From the NCBI GenBank assembly GCA_030704615.1, contig CM060733.1:9860001-9920000 (forward strand): a DNA stretch of 60,000 nucleotides, read 5' to 3'. The notes under the pieces are model-generated. The model was not told the DNA's origin. It searched no databases and worked only from the letters and a program-made list of their open reading frames with translations. Numbering within the stretch: position 1 is the stretch's first letter; every line of letters starts with the position of its first letter. Below are positions 34,273 through 45,988 of this stretch, piece after piece. Both the position numbers and the translations under genes were made by a program. The stretch comes from Takakia lepidozioides (Eukaryota; Streptophyta; Takakiopsida; Takakiales; Takakiaceae).

Positions 34273-36026
34273 GAAAATGGCAATGATCTTCCCACCAAAT
34301 TCCGGCCGCTCTCTTTTGACGGCTGTTTGTTGTCCGATGTTGCGGTAGGCGTTTCCATGTACATGACTGTTCCTCTTTTGCGTGCGATGTTCATGATGTT
34401 GATGAAGCGTGTGCTTGAACATGAGAAGACTGTCTGGGCACTACAGCCACCATCGTGCATATGTTCCACTATTTTTGCCTTCTTGTTGTGCTTTCGGGAA
34501 CCTTCGTTTTATGGTTTGGTTCTATGTCATAAATATGGAAAATGCGGACATCTGTCGTCGATAACGTCCTCTGCTTGTGATCCGTCATCATACGTTTAGC
34601 CCCTTCATACTGCATCCCTCATGAGAGCCTTCACAAGTCTTAGTTCGTTAAAGGAACCCATGGGTAACATGGGCACGAAAATGGTGGAAGCGTATGCACA
34701 TGGGGGCGTGTATTGCAGATTTCGTATCGGACAATGGGACTGTTTATGTGACCAAGTATAGCAACTTGCATCCGTCGTGCATAAGTTGTGGAAAAGGGTG
34801 GAGAATCTGAAGAAACCCAGTTTTGTGATGGATCCACATGGTATTATATAAGGGATGGCAGCACAAAAAAGCAATTCGAGTCGTCAAGGAACACCATCCA
34901 GTCGTAAGGTCCTCAAACATCCACACGCACCTGCTGAATGCAGATGTCTGAGCCACGACGGGAGTAGGTGCAGAATCGGTACATTGTCGCATTTGCCAGG
35001 AGACGGACTAGGCTGAGACAATTGCATCTGCAAATGCGCGTGGATGTTTGAGGTCCGTTGTGTCGCGAGTCTGTTCATAGTGAATCGCTGACCCGTCAGT
35101 GCTCCGGATATTCCTCTTATCGCATGCATAACAGTCAGTTTGGAGGCAGTCTGCTGGAAGTCCGTCTGTTGGGATATCAGTCTGTCGTACTTGTGAATTT
35201 GTCAGTCTGTTGTGTCGGAAGTCTGTTGCACTAAGTCTGTTTGACTTCTTATTTTCCCTCCGGTCAGTCTTTTGGCTTGTTCTCCCGCCAGTCTGCCGAA
35301 ACGTCCGTCTGCTGGACAGTTCTCCTCTATGGATATTAGTCTGTTGGACTGTGCATGCATCAGTCTGTTGTGCCGCGAGTCTGTTCGCAATGGATGTGTT
35401 CGACTTTCCTGTTCTCCCCTTACTCTCTTTTGTCTTCATTCCGCTGGCAGGGAAGTGCCTCTAATATGAAGCCGCTTTGCCTCAGCAAAGCGAATAGTCC
35501 GCTGGACTGGCATTCCGGTGGACTCTCGGCCCGATGGGAAATGAGTTTGCTGCACTTGCGAGGACCGTGGATGAATTTAGTACGATGCGTTCGTTCGGTG
35601 GACGTATTCAATGCGATGACGGCGGATAGTTGGCGCCTGTGAAATCGCAGCACGTTGGCAGTGTCATGCCCGCTTTCCCCCTTCTACTTCTACTACTTCT
35701 TCTCATGTTCCCTGTGCGATCGACTCCATTATCTTCGCGCCTGTTTCTTCGCACTATTTTGCACTATTTTGTTTTCCTCTTTGCGTTTCCATCACCGTAA
35801 CGAAAGACGACCGTTCTTCCCCAGGTGTGAAGAGTCGCGGTGAGCCGCGAAGCGTCGCAAACACGCTCGCCTTCGTAACAACTCGAAGTTCATCGGCTCA
35901 GTGAGGTTCTCACTTGCTGCGGTGTTTCCATTCCATTCTGTGTCCTCTTCTTGCTTAGGGTGAGTCTTTTCATAGGACTTCTATCTGTCGCTCATTATCC
36001 TTGCACCTTCGTTTCATTCTGCAGCG
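34273..36026. other. MULE left interior and 5' leader of the plus-strand gene
   Basis: CAGTCTGTTG-type words recur at 35128-35420. A probable leader intron has a GGTGAGTC donor near 35958 and a TTCATTCTGCAG acceptor ending near 36024, two bases before the ATG. ORFs here on the minus strand are translations of the word. Confidence 0.5.
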
Positions 36027-36985
36027 ATGGAGGATGCTTGTGAAAAGGGTGGAGTGGACTGGGTGGATTTTGTGCACCAAACCAGACTGAAGAAGGAGCG
36101 AAGGTACTGGTACTCACCAGACGAGTTTGATCATAAAATAGTGGAAGCATTTGTAGACCTCCGCGCCCGGAAGCCCAAAAACTCGAATTGGCAGAAGGAC
36201 AAGCTCTTCTGTCCCTTCTGTGAAGAGGTTATCAAGGACAAAATCCAACTAAATCGGCATTGTGTTGACACGGGTTGCAAGGAGACTGTTGCAATGATTC
36301 CACGGGATTTCAAGCCTTGGCCGATACTGAAAGAAATGTCGATTGTCAAAGAGGCCACAATGCGCTTGCGCGGATCAGTGCTTGACCCCCGCACTTTGGA
36401 ATTAGACGAAGTGCGCGCACGGTATGGCGTCCATTGTGGTGGCCCGTCAATGGAGAATTTGCAAGTGCAGGGAACGCCGGACGCTCCCAGAAAACGTAAA
36501 CTGAGTGATGGGGCCCAAAAGAAGGAGAGGCAAAAAAAGGAGAAGGCTGCAAGGTCTGCTCGCGAGGCAAGGGCAAAATCCACGCAACAGACTGAACCCC
36601 GTCCAGGGCGGCAGACCCACACTATCAGTACTGATACTGAAAGTGAATCTGCTCAGGGCCTGGAAGGGGTGACAAGTCCAGTGGACATTGACTTGCCTGA
36701 CTAGACTCGGCAGCAGACTCACACAAATATCGCGACCCATGCCATCGGTTTAGGGTCAAAACCAAAAACTCAACAGTGTACTGAAGGGCCAGTCTGCCCT
36801 GGCACATTGCGCCTCGTTGACTTTGGGCTTTTCCCACCTGAGTGCCCACCAATTGGGGATCCAAACTTCTTCCGTTATTTCTACAGAGTTGCCCAGTCAG
36901 GTCTGCTACGCACATTCATCCGACAGGCGGAACAGAACTGGTTGAACAGCTTTGAAGATGAAGATGACGATGATAAAGTAGAGGA
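36027..36985 (+). pseudogene. MULE plus-strand gene, part 1: zinc-finger protein
   Basis: The frame starts MEDACEKGGVDWVDF. It contains CPFCEEVIKDKIQLNRHC followed by VDTGC, a CX2CX12HX5C pattern that could bind zinc, then a lysine-rich stretch. A TAG at 36702 interrupts it, but the same frame continues with TRQQTHTN to DDDDKVEE at 36985, followed by a GTAATG donor. The TAG is one C-to-T change from CAG, and the local repeat unit predicts Gln there. The zinc-finger type is not assigned. It may be a DNA-binding protein with a role in transposition. Confidence 0.55.
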
Positions 36986-37264
36986 GGTAATGGTCAGTCT
37001 GACCGCCCAGTCTGTTCTCTGTGCTGTTTGAGTCCATCATCGGGGGGTCACGTTGCCTATTTAGTTTGGTCAGTCCGCTGCGTTCTCTCCTCAGTCCGCT
37101 GGCTCACTCCGCTCGTCAGTTAGTCTGTTTTATATCGCTGCATTACTTACTGAGTCCGTTTGTCAGTCCGCTGGTCCAGTCCACTGGTATAGTCTACTAG
37201 TTGCCTCCACCCTACGTACGCACATTACAGTCTGCTGGTCTGTGAGTCCAGTCCGCTGCATGAG
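36986..37264 (+). repeat. Probable intron packed with AGTCCGCTGG words
   Basis: Between the GTAATG donor and an acceptor before 37265, AGTCCGCTG, AGTCTGCTG and close variants occur about ten times in one orientation. The orientation equals that in the left TIR. Confidence 0.6.
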
Positions 37265-39994
37265 GTGAATATAGAGTCCACGTCCATGTTCCTAACGTCC
37301 AAGTTCTCTGCCGTGTACCAGGATAAACGTGTTTCTATTCGTAGGGTCATTCAGGCTTGGCGGATACCTAGCAATGATGCTCCTTTACAAGTGACTGCAG
37401 TGCGTGCGGAAGTGGACCGCGTGCGAGAGTACATATTATTGAAGTATCATGGGTCATCTGCTGCTATAGCGGCATTACATATTCAAGACGCGTCGGGGGG
37501 GAATGCGTTTGGGACAGCCGAGTCTGCCATCCAGCAAACTCCCATTCAGCATGCCGTCATCCAGCAGACTCCCGTTCAGCAGCCTGTCATCCAACAGACT
37601 CCCAACGAGCAGCCTGTCATCCTGCAGACTCCTCTCCAAGAGCCCATCATGCAGCCCATGCCAATGGGAAGTCCTGTCATCCAACAGACTGCGGACCAGC
37701 AGACTGCCTTTCTCTCACATAACACGGCGTTTTTTGCAGTTTGGCGATCGTCATCACCGGTAATTCGACCCGGAGCTGAAGACCTCACACTTCCCCGGCT
37801 TAGGGTGAGAGAAATTATGCGCTCCACCGGATTGTTGCGGACCGCCGGTGGTCATTTGTACCCTTTCATTATTCCATGGAGTTTTCTATTGAGGAAACCA
37901 ACCATGTTCTAGAAGCCGTCTCTGCTGTTGCCATTGAAGCCACAAGCGACCAAAATGCGCCGCCTCTACTTGTGGAGCTGATTCTCATGGATGACCCACA
38001 GCCTGAAGACCTCAGACATATGCCTATGGCACATCCAACCTTTGGGGTGCGAAGAAAGCACTTGTTCGGATTGACTGAGGAGGACTTTGAGCGCATGGCA
38101 GCTTCCTTCCTACAACACAGATGGATGCAATTTGACAATTTCCGCTCATACAACAAGTTGATGAAGGATCTGCATAGTTTGAGGATGGACTTACTCCATG
38201 GAACAGACCATTCATAGAAGTTTGTGGTGGATGACGCATTGCACTGGTTTGCATTGGTGATGGAGCGAGCAGTACGACATTGTTTTGCAGAATCCCAATG
38301 TCTTCAAAGTCCTGTGGTGTGGGATCCCAACTGAAGACTGCATCGGCGCCATTGCTCATCTCGATGGAGCATGCCTGTGCCGGCAAATCAAGGACATTGG
38401 CCTCGTCGGAAATCTCTTGGAAGGTAAAATGTTATGGGCAACTTTCGTGTTTCAGCTCAATTTCTTTTGCCAACTTTTTTACAAGTTCACATTTGCATTG
38501 ATCTGGGATACAAGCAAGTGCAGGCTACTTTCGACTCTTTTGCCAGAGGTGCAAGGGACCTTGTCCTGGCTTTACAAGGAGTTCGGGAGACTGTCCAGCA
38601 GACTGGCCACAAGAATGTCGAACAATATATTCCCCACGACACATGTGGGCAGACTGCCCAAGTCATGGAGACCGAGCATGTGCACCAAACCGTCCCGGGT
38701 AATAGGCCGGATCACTCCCAGCAGACTGCCCCGCACACACATACTCAGTATGTGCAAACAGTACTGAGCGGGCAGCGAACTTTGCAGACTTTGCAGCAGA
38801 CCGGAAAACAGACCGGCCAACAAACTGTCCCTCAGCCGACTGTGCAGCAGACCAGCGAACATGGCCACTAGACTGCCCCTTAGCAGACTGTACAGTAGAC
38901 TGTACAGTAGACCGTGCAGCAGACCGACGAATCGAGCCAGCAGATTGCCCCTCAGCAGACTGTGCAGCACACTGGCGAACCCACTCAGCAGATGGCCGAG
39001 CAGACTATCCAGGAGACTAACAGCCAGTCTGTTCCCTGGATTGTGCAACAGACTCGGATGCACTGGCCTCACCGGGACCCTGTGGACGAATTTCTGCTGA
39101 GTTCCCAACAACATGTTTTTGGATCTGCCAGTATGAGTGTTTTGACCGAGTCCACTTTTCCCCCAGGCACATTCACTAACGACGTCATCAGATCACCGGT
39201 AAAGCATTCTTATCCAGCTCCCCGTGGCCTGCCTTCTATGACCTTCCAGCTTAGTCCCGTTTTCGTGCGCTCAGTGGAGAAAGCGAAAGCCATAGATGAG
39301 TCTTACGTGATGACCGAACTCAATCTGGGAACGCAAAACCGTATCATAGATCTTACAGAAGAGTCTGAGGAAGCAATTGTCGGTGGGTCTTCCATACATG
39401 TTCTTGATGTTTCCTAAGTCCATGGAGATCCAAACACCCAGCCGGCTGTCCACCAGACTGACTAGCACACTGAACAGTGGACACATGGAAGGACTGCCGA
39501 ACAACCTATGGCGGGGCAGCATACTGTCTTCATTGATGAGCAGACTGAACCGCAGACTAACTAGTAGACTGCACAGGTCACAGATGGAAGGACTGACCAG
39601 GATGGCTCGGAGCGGCAGACTGCTCAGCTCAGCTCTGACTGCACAGTTCAGACTGCATGGCCTGACCAGCACACTGCACACTTCACAGAAGGAAGGACTG
39701 ACGACCAACCTGCCACCGAGCACATTGCCCACATTGAGGAAGAGACTGAACCGCAAAGTTGCCAGCAGACTGCACAGTTCACAGACGAAAGGACTGACGA
39801 AGAACCGGCGGCCGAGCAGACTGCCCACATTGAGCAACAAACTGAACATGCTGGCAGGCACACTGACAAGGAACCACATGCAGCGCAAACACCGTCTGGT
39901 ATAGCGCTGGATTACATTGAGTCTGCTCCCTCACCCCTTGGGCAGGTTGTGTCATTTCTTCTTTCAGGACTGTTGTTTATGTTTTAGTACATTG
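37265..39994 (+). pseudogene. MULE plus-strand gene, part 2: Gln-Gln-Thr repeat region
   Basis: Segments include 37265-37700 (VIQQTP repeats), 37876-38280 and, after shifts or introns, IVLQNPNVFKVLWCGIP at about 38274 up to NLLEG and a GTAAAATG donor near 38424. A single frame then runs 38434-39994. It encodes repeats of QQT and TAQFTDERTD-like units with acidic character. This frame is broken by TAG at 38869, 38881, 38896, 38908, 39463, 39562 and 39565 and TAA at 39415. A TAG at 38215 breaks the previous segment. All replace expected glutamines. No known domain is recognised. The repeats are the reverse complement of the intron word, translated. Confidence 0.5.
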
Positions 39995-40021
39995 TGAAAT
40001 TGGGCTAATTCGTCATTTTGC

Positions 40022-40480
40022 TCGGTATCCTCACAGGATGTTCGTCCCTCCGTCGGCATACTGTCTACTTCTGAGGACATGACATCTTCCGCCCATGTTG
40101 CAAACGTGGTATCGACAACCAAGAAAGGTGTGGGGGTGAGCACGCCCCCCGATGCACGGGTCAGTTCTACGCATGCGACCCACAAAGCTGTAAAGACAAG
40201 TCCAGCAAGTGTAAACAAACCTGCTGACCAGCCTCTGTTGCGAAGTAGGGCGGCAACGCTGCGTTTGTCTGCTCTATCAAGCCCGCCTACAGCTGTCCCT
40301 GCTTCCCAGGGGAGAGGCAAAGCCAAAAAGCGGACTGTCGTGGACCATGCTGAGGAGGTCGAGGAGGGTCTGAGTACCAAGAGACCGGCGAAGAAAAAGT
40401 CTGGCGTCTTTATGAACAAGAACTACAAATTGGCCTTGAACATGGACAAAGATGTGGGTCGTTTCCTGGAGTAGCACAGG
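40022..40480 (+). pseudogene. MULE plus-strand gene, part 3: basic linker exon
   Basis: The frame reads from MTSSAHVANVVSTTKKGVGV to VFMNKNYKLALNMDKDVGRF. It is rich in Ser, Thr, Ala and Lys, with a likely nuclear signal (RGKAKKR, KRPAKKK). A TAG at 40472 precedes CAC AG and a GTGAGT donor, so it sits where CAG would be expected within an exon. It probably links the repeat region to the protease. Confidence 0.45.
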
Positions 40481-40740
40481 TGAGTACTGTGCTCAGTCTC
40501 ATCGTCTGTCTTTGTCGTTAAGTGCTTTGCGCTCTGTTGTGGTCAGTCTGCACGCTGGTCAGTCTGCTGCTGGTTTCATCATTGTCTGTTGTGGTTAGTC
40601 TTGTTAGTCTGATGAATTGTTCAGCCTGTAGAGTGTTTGGTACCATATTGACGTCAGTCTGTTTAGTACATGAGGCTTCCCGAAGGATGGTCTGCTCTGT
40701 GCAGGATGGGTGCTCGGTTTGGCAAAGCACATGCTCTGCA
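40481..40740 (+). repeat. Probable intron with CAGTCTGCTG words
   Basis: It starts GTGAGTACTG and carries several sense-orientation CAGTCTGCTG / TTAGTCTG words before the next coding block. Confidence 0.55.
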
Positions 40741-41755
40741 CGTGAAGGCGGGTAATTCCATGCTGATGTTTTTTGAAGGGGACCCACGGTTTGGACTGTC
40801 GCCGGATGACATAAAGGCGCTCTAGAAGGTTGAGTCGGAGTGCACAGATAGATTCCTAGAGCTGTGGTGTCGATTCTATGAGAAGTCGGTTGAGGCTGCG
40901 TTCACCAACACTATTGCTGTTCTTCCAACGTCGAAGTGGACGGTGTTGAAGTCATTGGGGGTGGGGCAACATGAAAGCCTTCTGGAGGTCTTGAAAGATT
41001 GCCTCAGCACTGAATAACTGGGCAAGGACTTGAAAGAGTGCGATTTCATTTTGGTGCCAATTGGGGACGAGTAAGAACTCTTCCGAGTCTGCTGAGACTG
41101 TCTCCTGAGTCATAGTCTGGTTTCGCAGTGTCATCTTGACTCTGAGCGATTAAGTTGCCCTCTGTATTTGTGCAGTGGACTGGGTTTGAAAATTGAGTCT
41201 GCTGAGTGCTGAGTCTGCTGAGTGGTCGGTCTGCTGAGTGTCGGTCTGCTGAGTGTTAGTCTGCTGAGTCTGCCCATCATGATTGTGCAATGACGCCATG
41301 TTGTTTGATACCATTGCAGGGGGCACTGGAGTGTTTGTATCATCGACCTCCGCAAGGGCTGTTACACTCACCTGAACTCTATCAGGGACTCGCATAAATG
41401 TCCATTTGTTCTAGGGTGGATTCGGAAGCTTCATGCTGAGTGCTTAGGGTACTCGATGGACTCACCAGAGTGACATGAGATTGTCCAAGCATTTCAGTTC
41501 CACGCGCCTGATGTGCCCCAGCAACCATTCAGCTGGGAGTGTGGCTTTTACGTCATGTCATTCATTCAAGTGTTTTATGAGTGGGTAAAAGTCAGAGCAA
41601 ATGTCTCCAAGACTGCAAAGCCAGAGAGAGGAACACCTTTCACAAAGAACTGATTTACTTTCAAGTTTGCACTTGGGCAGCGAATGCAGTGTGCCCAATA
41701 TATCGTGCGGGGGTTGGACAATGTAGAGAAACTACTCTCATGAATATGATGTACT
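40741..41755 (+). pseudogene. MULE plus-strand gene, part 4: Ulp1-like cysteine protease (C48)
   Basis: Ulp1/SENP proteases cleave SUMO and related conjugates. An N-terminal block (MLMFFEGDPRFGLSPDD ... DFILVPIGDE) ends at a GTAAGA donor near 41070. After the intron the core reads HWSVCIIDLRKGCYTHLNS, then QQPFSWECGFYVMSFI. This supplies the catalytic His in HWS, an Asn in HLNS where Asp is usual, the oxyanion Gln and the Cys in WECGFYVM. The frame has a TAG at 40823, TAA at 41015 and TGA at 41471 and 41651, each one C-to-T step from CAG, CAA or CGA. The protease is therefore a pseudogene in this copy. Confidence 0.65.
41070..41319 (+). repeat. Intron of the Ulp1-like gene with a GTCTGCTGAGT array
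   Basis: Between the GTAAGA donor and the TTGCAG acceptor, GTCTGCTGAGT and variants occur about seven times at 41195-41275, all in the sense orientation of the host gene. Confidence 0.65.
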
Positions 41756-42380
41756 TGTCATGTGAAGTCTATGTACCGAAATAAAAATTGCGAGTCTTTT
41801 CGCTTACTATTCCAGTGGTGATGAGCACTTTTGTGTACTGTGGGTGCTGGCATGTTTTGTAATGTTGTCACTAAACTCAATGGACACAATGGTGTCAATT
41901 TTTCCATGCACTATGCACCCGAGTCTGTTGAGCTTGAATGTGCGAGCAGTACGCTGCCGAGGCTAGGACTGGTGGGTCTGGTACCTAGTCTGGTAGGCAC
42001 CATGTCCATGAGTTCGCTGGGACGCTGGATTGGCATGAGTCGTTAGGGAGGTAGTCCACTGGAGCCTGTCCATTTTGAGTCTGCTGTTGTGGATGAGTCT
42101 GCTTGAGACTTAGTCTGTCCAGCAGTCTGCTGGAAGAGTTGCAGGGATGAGGTGGAAGTGTGGTGAGCAGACTTTTGGAGTGGGCAGCAGACTGACCAGC
42201 AGACTGACTTACTGGCGCTCGCAGTCTGTTGACTGTGACTCTGTTGGGAGACTGCGTGAGTCCGTTGGGAGACTATGCTTGGGAGACTGTGTGGGAGTCA
42301 GTTGGGAGACTGGAGGAGTCCGTTGGGAGACTGCATTAGTCCATTGCGGACTTGTATTTCAGAAAGGGACAATGCTACCA
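41756..42380. other. MULE interior between the convergent genes
   Basis: AGTCTGCTG words in both orientations crowd 42070-42360, including a run of CGTTGGGAGACTG units. No gene is supported. Confidence 0.4.
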
Positions 42381-42578
42381 GAGGAATTGCAGACTTATAT
42401 TGTCTTCTTCGTGACACCTACATGTCGTGAAACCTTGTCTCTTTTCGAGGAATTGCAGACTTATATTGTCTTCTCCGTGACACCTACACGACATGAAACC
42501 TTGTCTCTTTTTGAGGCATTGCAGACTTATATTGTCTTCTTCGTGACATCTACATGACCTGAAACCTTGTGAATTTTC
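42381..42578. repeat. 66-bp minisatellite, three units
   Basis: Units start at 42381, 42447 and 42513 with GAGGMATTGCAGACTTATAT, each followed by a GTCTTCTYCGTGACAYCTAC block. The third unit overlaps the last codons and stop of the minus-strand transposase (DVTKKTI then stop at 42527). Confidence 0.85.
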
Positions 42579-45500
42579 GAGTATATATGTGCTGCAGGTG
42601 TAGGTGCAGACACCCTCTTGCTGGTTCTCCGCAAAAGCCTAGGCCGGGTTTTCCAGGCCTCCACGAAATCTCGTCTCCTTTTCAGAGACATGTTGTTGTT
42701 GTCGTTCAGAGGACGGAAAGCCTTCGCTGCCGCAGGGTGCAACATTCCAGCTGCACTTTTCGCCAGGATATCAACGAGCTGCCCTCTGCATATATGAAGA
42801 GCAGATCGGGCATGTGCCACCAGGTATTTGTCATCACCTACAATGCGAAGTATGTCCGCAAATTCTTGTTCCATTGAGGCTGAGACCTCCAGAGGTGCCT
42901 CGTCGTAGGGGAAGTCATCCGGAGGATGTCTTTCCATGAACTGATTGGATTCATCGTTGCGGCCGGCACCATTGCCCAAGAGCAAGTTAGGTAATCCTCC
43001 ATGAATGGTTCCCAGCACCGTGCCACAAGCGCGCACAAGGAGGCCATCCTGTAGGTCAGGGTGAAGCATCTTCAGGACACGGACTTGATGCTTGTATAAG
43101 TTTCCCTTCATTGCCCATGGGTACGTGCAACAACCCCAATCGCAATCAGGATTGTAAACAATGTATGTTGTGCCGGGGTGGTTGCTGCTGAGAACGTAGG
43201 CTGGTTCACCAGGACCCAAGGGAAGAGTAACACTTTCAGCAGGAATGTCTCGTGCCGCAAGTATAGAACTGGATATGTACTTTTTGTGTTTGTCATTTCT
43301 TATGAACCCGTGGGTCTTCAAATGGATTGCGTACCAGTAGTGTGTTAGCACACGGCCAGTGAATTCCCATATAAGCCAGTCCACTCTACGACCACTCATC
43401 TTGCTTTTCCCCATGGCAAGTCTTGCCTTCAGATTTCCATGGTATGCCTCAATGCTTACGTTTGTGTCTTGGCTCGCATGAGGGACATGGCGGGCTGTTG
43501 TACACCACATTGTTATTTTGGGCTTCCGGTACTGTTTGATATAGTCAAGAAATTCATGTCCTTTCGGGTATTTTGACCTCATACGACGGATTCTCCTTGC
43601 CACCCACCGAAGCGCTCTTTTCTCGTTGCGTGGTCCCCTCTATAGTACATGAGGTCTCCCATATCCTTCAACAAGTTTACAGCGGTCACCGGATCCTTTG
43701 TTTTCTTGCATGATTGCTTCACCCATGCCTTGCGGACATGCCAAAGGCAGAGGAAAATGAGTACTCCTTCAAAAACAATTCTGCACAACACACATGATAT
43801 ACATTAGAGTCTTAGGATCGGACTGCAATGGTGGACTGCCAGAGTGGACTGTAACAGCGACCTGTATCAGCGGGCAGAGCCACTGGACTCGCCCAGTGGA
43901 CAGTACAATGCCATGACGTTGATGTACTGGAATAACCCCATTGGACTACCCAGTGGACTTCCCCATTGGACTTCCCCTAGCTAGGACTGGGGCAGCGGAC
44001 TGCCCCATTGGACTGCCACAGCGGACTACCGAGCGGACTTGCCAAGGATTGCCGAGTGGACTTGGCAGCGGACTTGCCAGGGGACTGATGAGCGGACTTG
44101 ACAGCGGACTACCAGTGGATTTGCCCAGCGAACTGCCATCGGGTTTCGCCACAGGAGTCTGCCAGTGGACTGTAGCAATGGACTGCTGCAGTGGACCGGT
44201 GCAGTGGACCAACAGACTTACCGAATAACGTTGATTTCTGCTTCGGCATCGTCCACAATGAAGGCATTGGGTCGCCAGCTCGGCAAATCTGCGAGGAGTG
44301 AATCGCGCAAGGCTCTCATCCACGGAACCAGGTCTCTTGTCCGATTCCTCACGGATAGGATATAGACAACTGGTATACCGTTCAACCACTCGTCGAAGAC
44401 CATCAACGTGTACAATGGGAACTGTTGGAATGCACAATGTAAGATGGTCAGAGCATGCAAATTCCGCTCAGTTCTGCACGAGAAGACTTCATAAGAGTGA
44501 TGAGGTCTGCAACGGTTCACAATGGGTCTGCCCCTTGGTCTTCCGCAACGTACACATGAAAACATACAGAAAGGGTCAGCACACCAAATTTTATGTGAAT
44601 GTTGCATGGTACTATGCTATCATGCTCGTACAAGTCCATGGAATCGTTCGAATAGTACTTTGTCATGATTTGTCTCAAAGGTTGCATCACATGCAACGAT
44701 ACGGTCATGTCCTAGTTCCAGCATTCGTCGTTTCTGCCACGGAGTCTGTATGCCAATAGTGAATGTCAAATCTCCATCAAAATGCTCGAATGTTGGCTCT
44801 AATTTCTCCTCTTGATAGAAAAAAACAGACGCAAGATTCTGGTCTCTCCACATGCGCACACTCTCTACATCATCGGCGTGCTTTTTGAAGGTTTGCCACG
44901 CACGTTTCTCGGCAAGGTTGCGAACATCTTGCTCCAACAAGAAATCATCGCGGGGTCCATGCATCGCCCAAGCCGGTGTTGTTCATCACGTGTTCTTTAT
45001 GCTCCATCATGATTTGGGCGACCGACAGACCTCGGCACAAACACTCGACGACCCAGGCTTTTAATTCCTCGCTAATGTGTGGTGCATAGGCGTGGTGGGT
45101 GTTCCTGAACTCTGCGGACTTCCCATGCGAGGGTTTCCCTTGCGCATCTGTATGCTCCATGTTGTTGTAGTACGTGAGGACACAGATGTCAGGGGCGAGA
45201 TAACATTGCTGGACCTTGAAACAGCATTGGCAACCACGTTTGTAAGACTCTCCATACTCCGACTTCTTTCTCCTTGGGCCTTTATGAGGGCAAGATGTTC
45301 TAGCACCCACAAGAGGTCCTCCACGCTTCTGTTTTGGATCCTCTACTATTGCCTTGTTGGTGCGCTTGTCATCAGGACCGTAGCAGCATTGAGACCTGGA
45401 CAGAAAATTCTAAAATCGATATCCAATGACTTGAGGAAGCATAAAATCAGAGAACTCGTGAAACAAAAAATGGCAACAGACATGCAATGAAATGTTAAAA

Positions 45501-45843
45501 GGACTGAGGATGGTGCACACATAATACTGGATAGAAATGTGTTGGTTCTGGGTGCTTTTCGCGAGCCGGGTTCCACTTTAGAATGGACATTCACCCAAAA
45601 TTGAGTGGGGTAGTCCTCCAAACTCTCCTTTCCCAGGACGAAGTCACCAACTCTATCCCAAGGTATGCAGGCCTTTTCAACATTCACTCGCACACCCATA
45701 AACCTATATTGCGTCTCACTCTTCCAATGGAGATCCTTCCTGTTGAAGGGTCTTGGTTTTGCTGTTTGCAAACATTGTCGAAGAGGCCGTATAAGCGGAC
45801 TTTCCGTGATCAGTATATCATCGGGTTTTGCTTCCACGTCCAT
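42527..45843 (-). pseudogene. MULE transposase with SWIM domain, frameshifted
   Basis: Reading from 45843 down, the first exon begins MDVEAKPDDILITESP. Exon 2, from about 45395, has a cysteine/histidine DNA-binding motif (RGCQCCFKVQQCYLAPD ... NNMEHTDAQGKPSHG). The catalytic core has CDATFETNHDK, then an intron (44658-44422), then FPLYTLMVFDEWLNG and FIVDDAEAEI, giving two of the three acidic residues. A second intron (44221-43781) precedes LCLWHVRKAWVKQ and the block up to the C-terminal SWIM region near 43150-43100. There CCTYPWAMKGNLYKH has Tyr where SWIM domains have Cys at two zinc positions. Frame breaks lie near 44965 (GLGDA / RDDFLLEQ) and near 43640 (YYRG / RNEKRALRW). The copy is not expected to make active transposase. 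Confidence 0.8.
43781..44221 (-). repeat. Transposase intron packed with the AGTCCGCTG word
   Basis: On the minus (sense) strand this intron has a GTAAGTCTG donor and a TTGTGCAG acceptor. It is filled with AGTCCGCTGGC / AGTCCACTGG words. By eye about 18 GGACT motifs occur on the plus strand in some 440 bp, all in one orientation. Confidence 0.7.
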
Positions 45844-45988
45844 GCTCTATACAGTACAAAGGACAAGCTTCTGAACATGCAAGAAACGCGCCGCAGTACA
45901 GGACACGATCGACAACGTGCCAGGAGAACAGTGCGCACGTTCGCGGCTGCTGGCAAGTGGCAGGCGGCATGGATGCAGGTTTGAATTG

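Noticed and set aside
35008-35439. Minus-strand 143-residue ORF rich in Gln-Thr-Asp
   Set aside because: It is the translation of the AGTCTG word in another frame, with no motif and no splice context.
39377-39904. 175-residue Arg/Leu/Ser-rich ORF over the QQT region
   Set aside because: It is a shadow frame. The acidic Gln/Thr frame is continuous with the upstream repeat protein, and its only interruptions are Gln-to-stop changes.
36027-41755. A variant genetic code in which TAG and TAA encode glutamine
   Set aside because: The seipin and UGT genes end normally at TAG and RLK-1 at TGA, with no in-frame TAG or TAA in their exons. The element also has TGA stops, which such a code would not explain.
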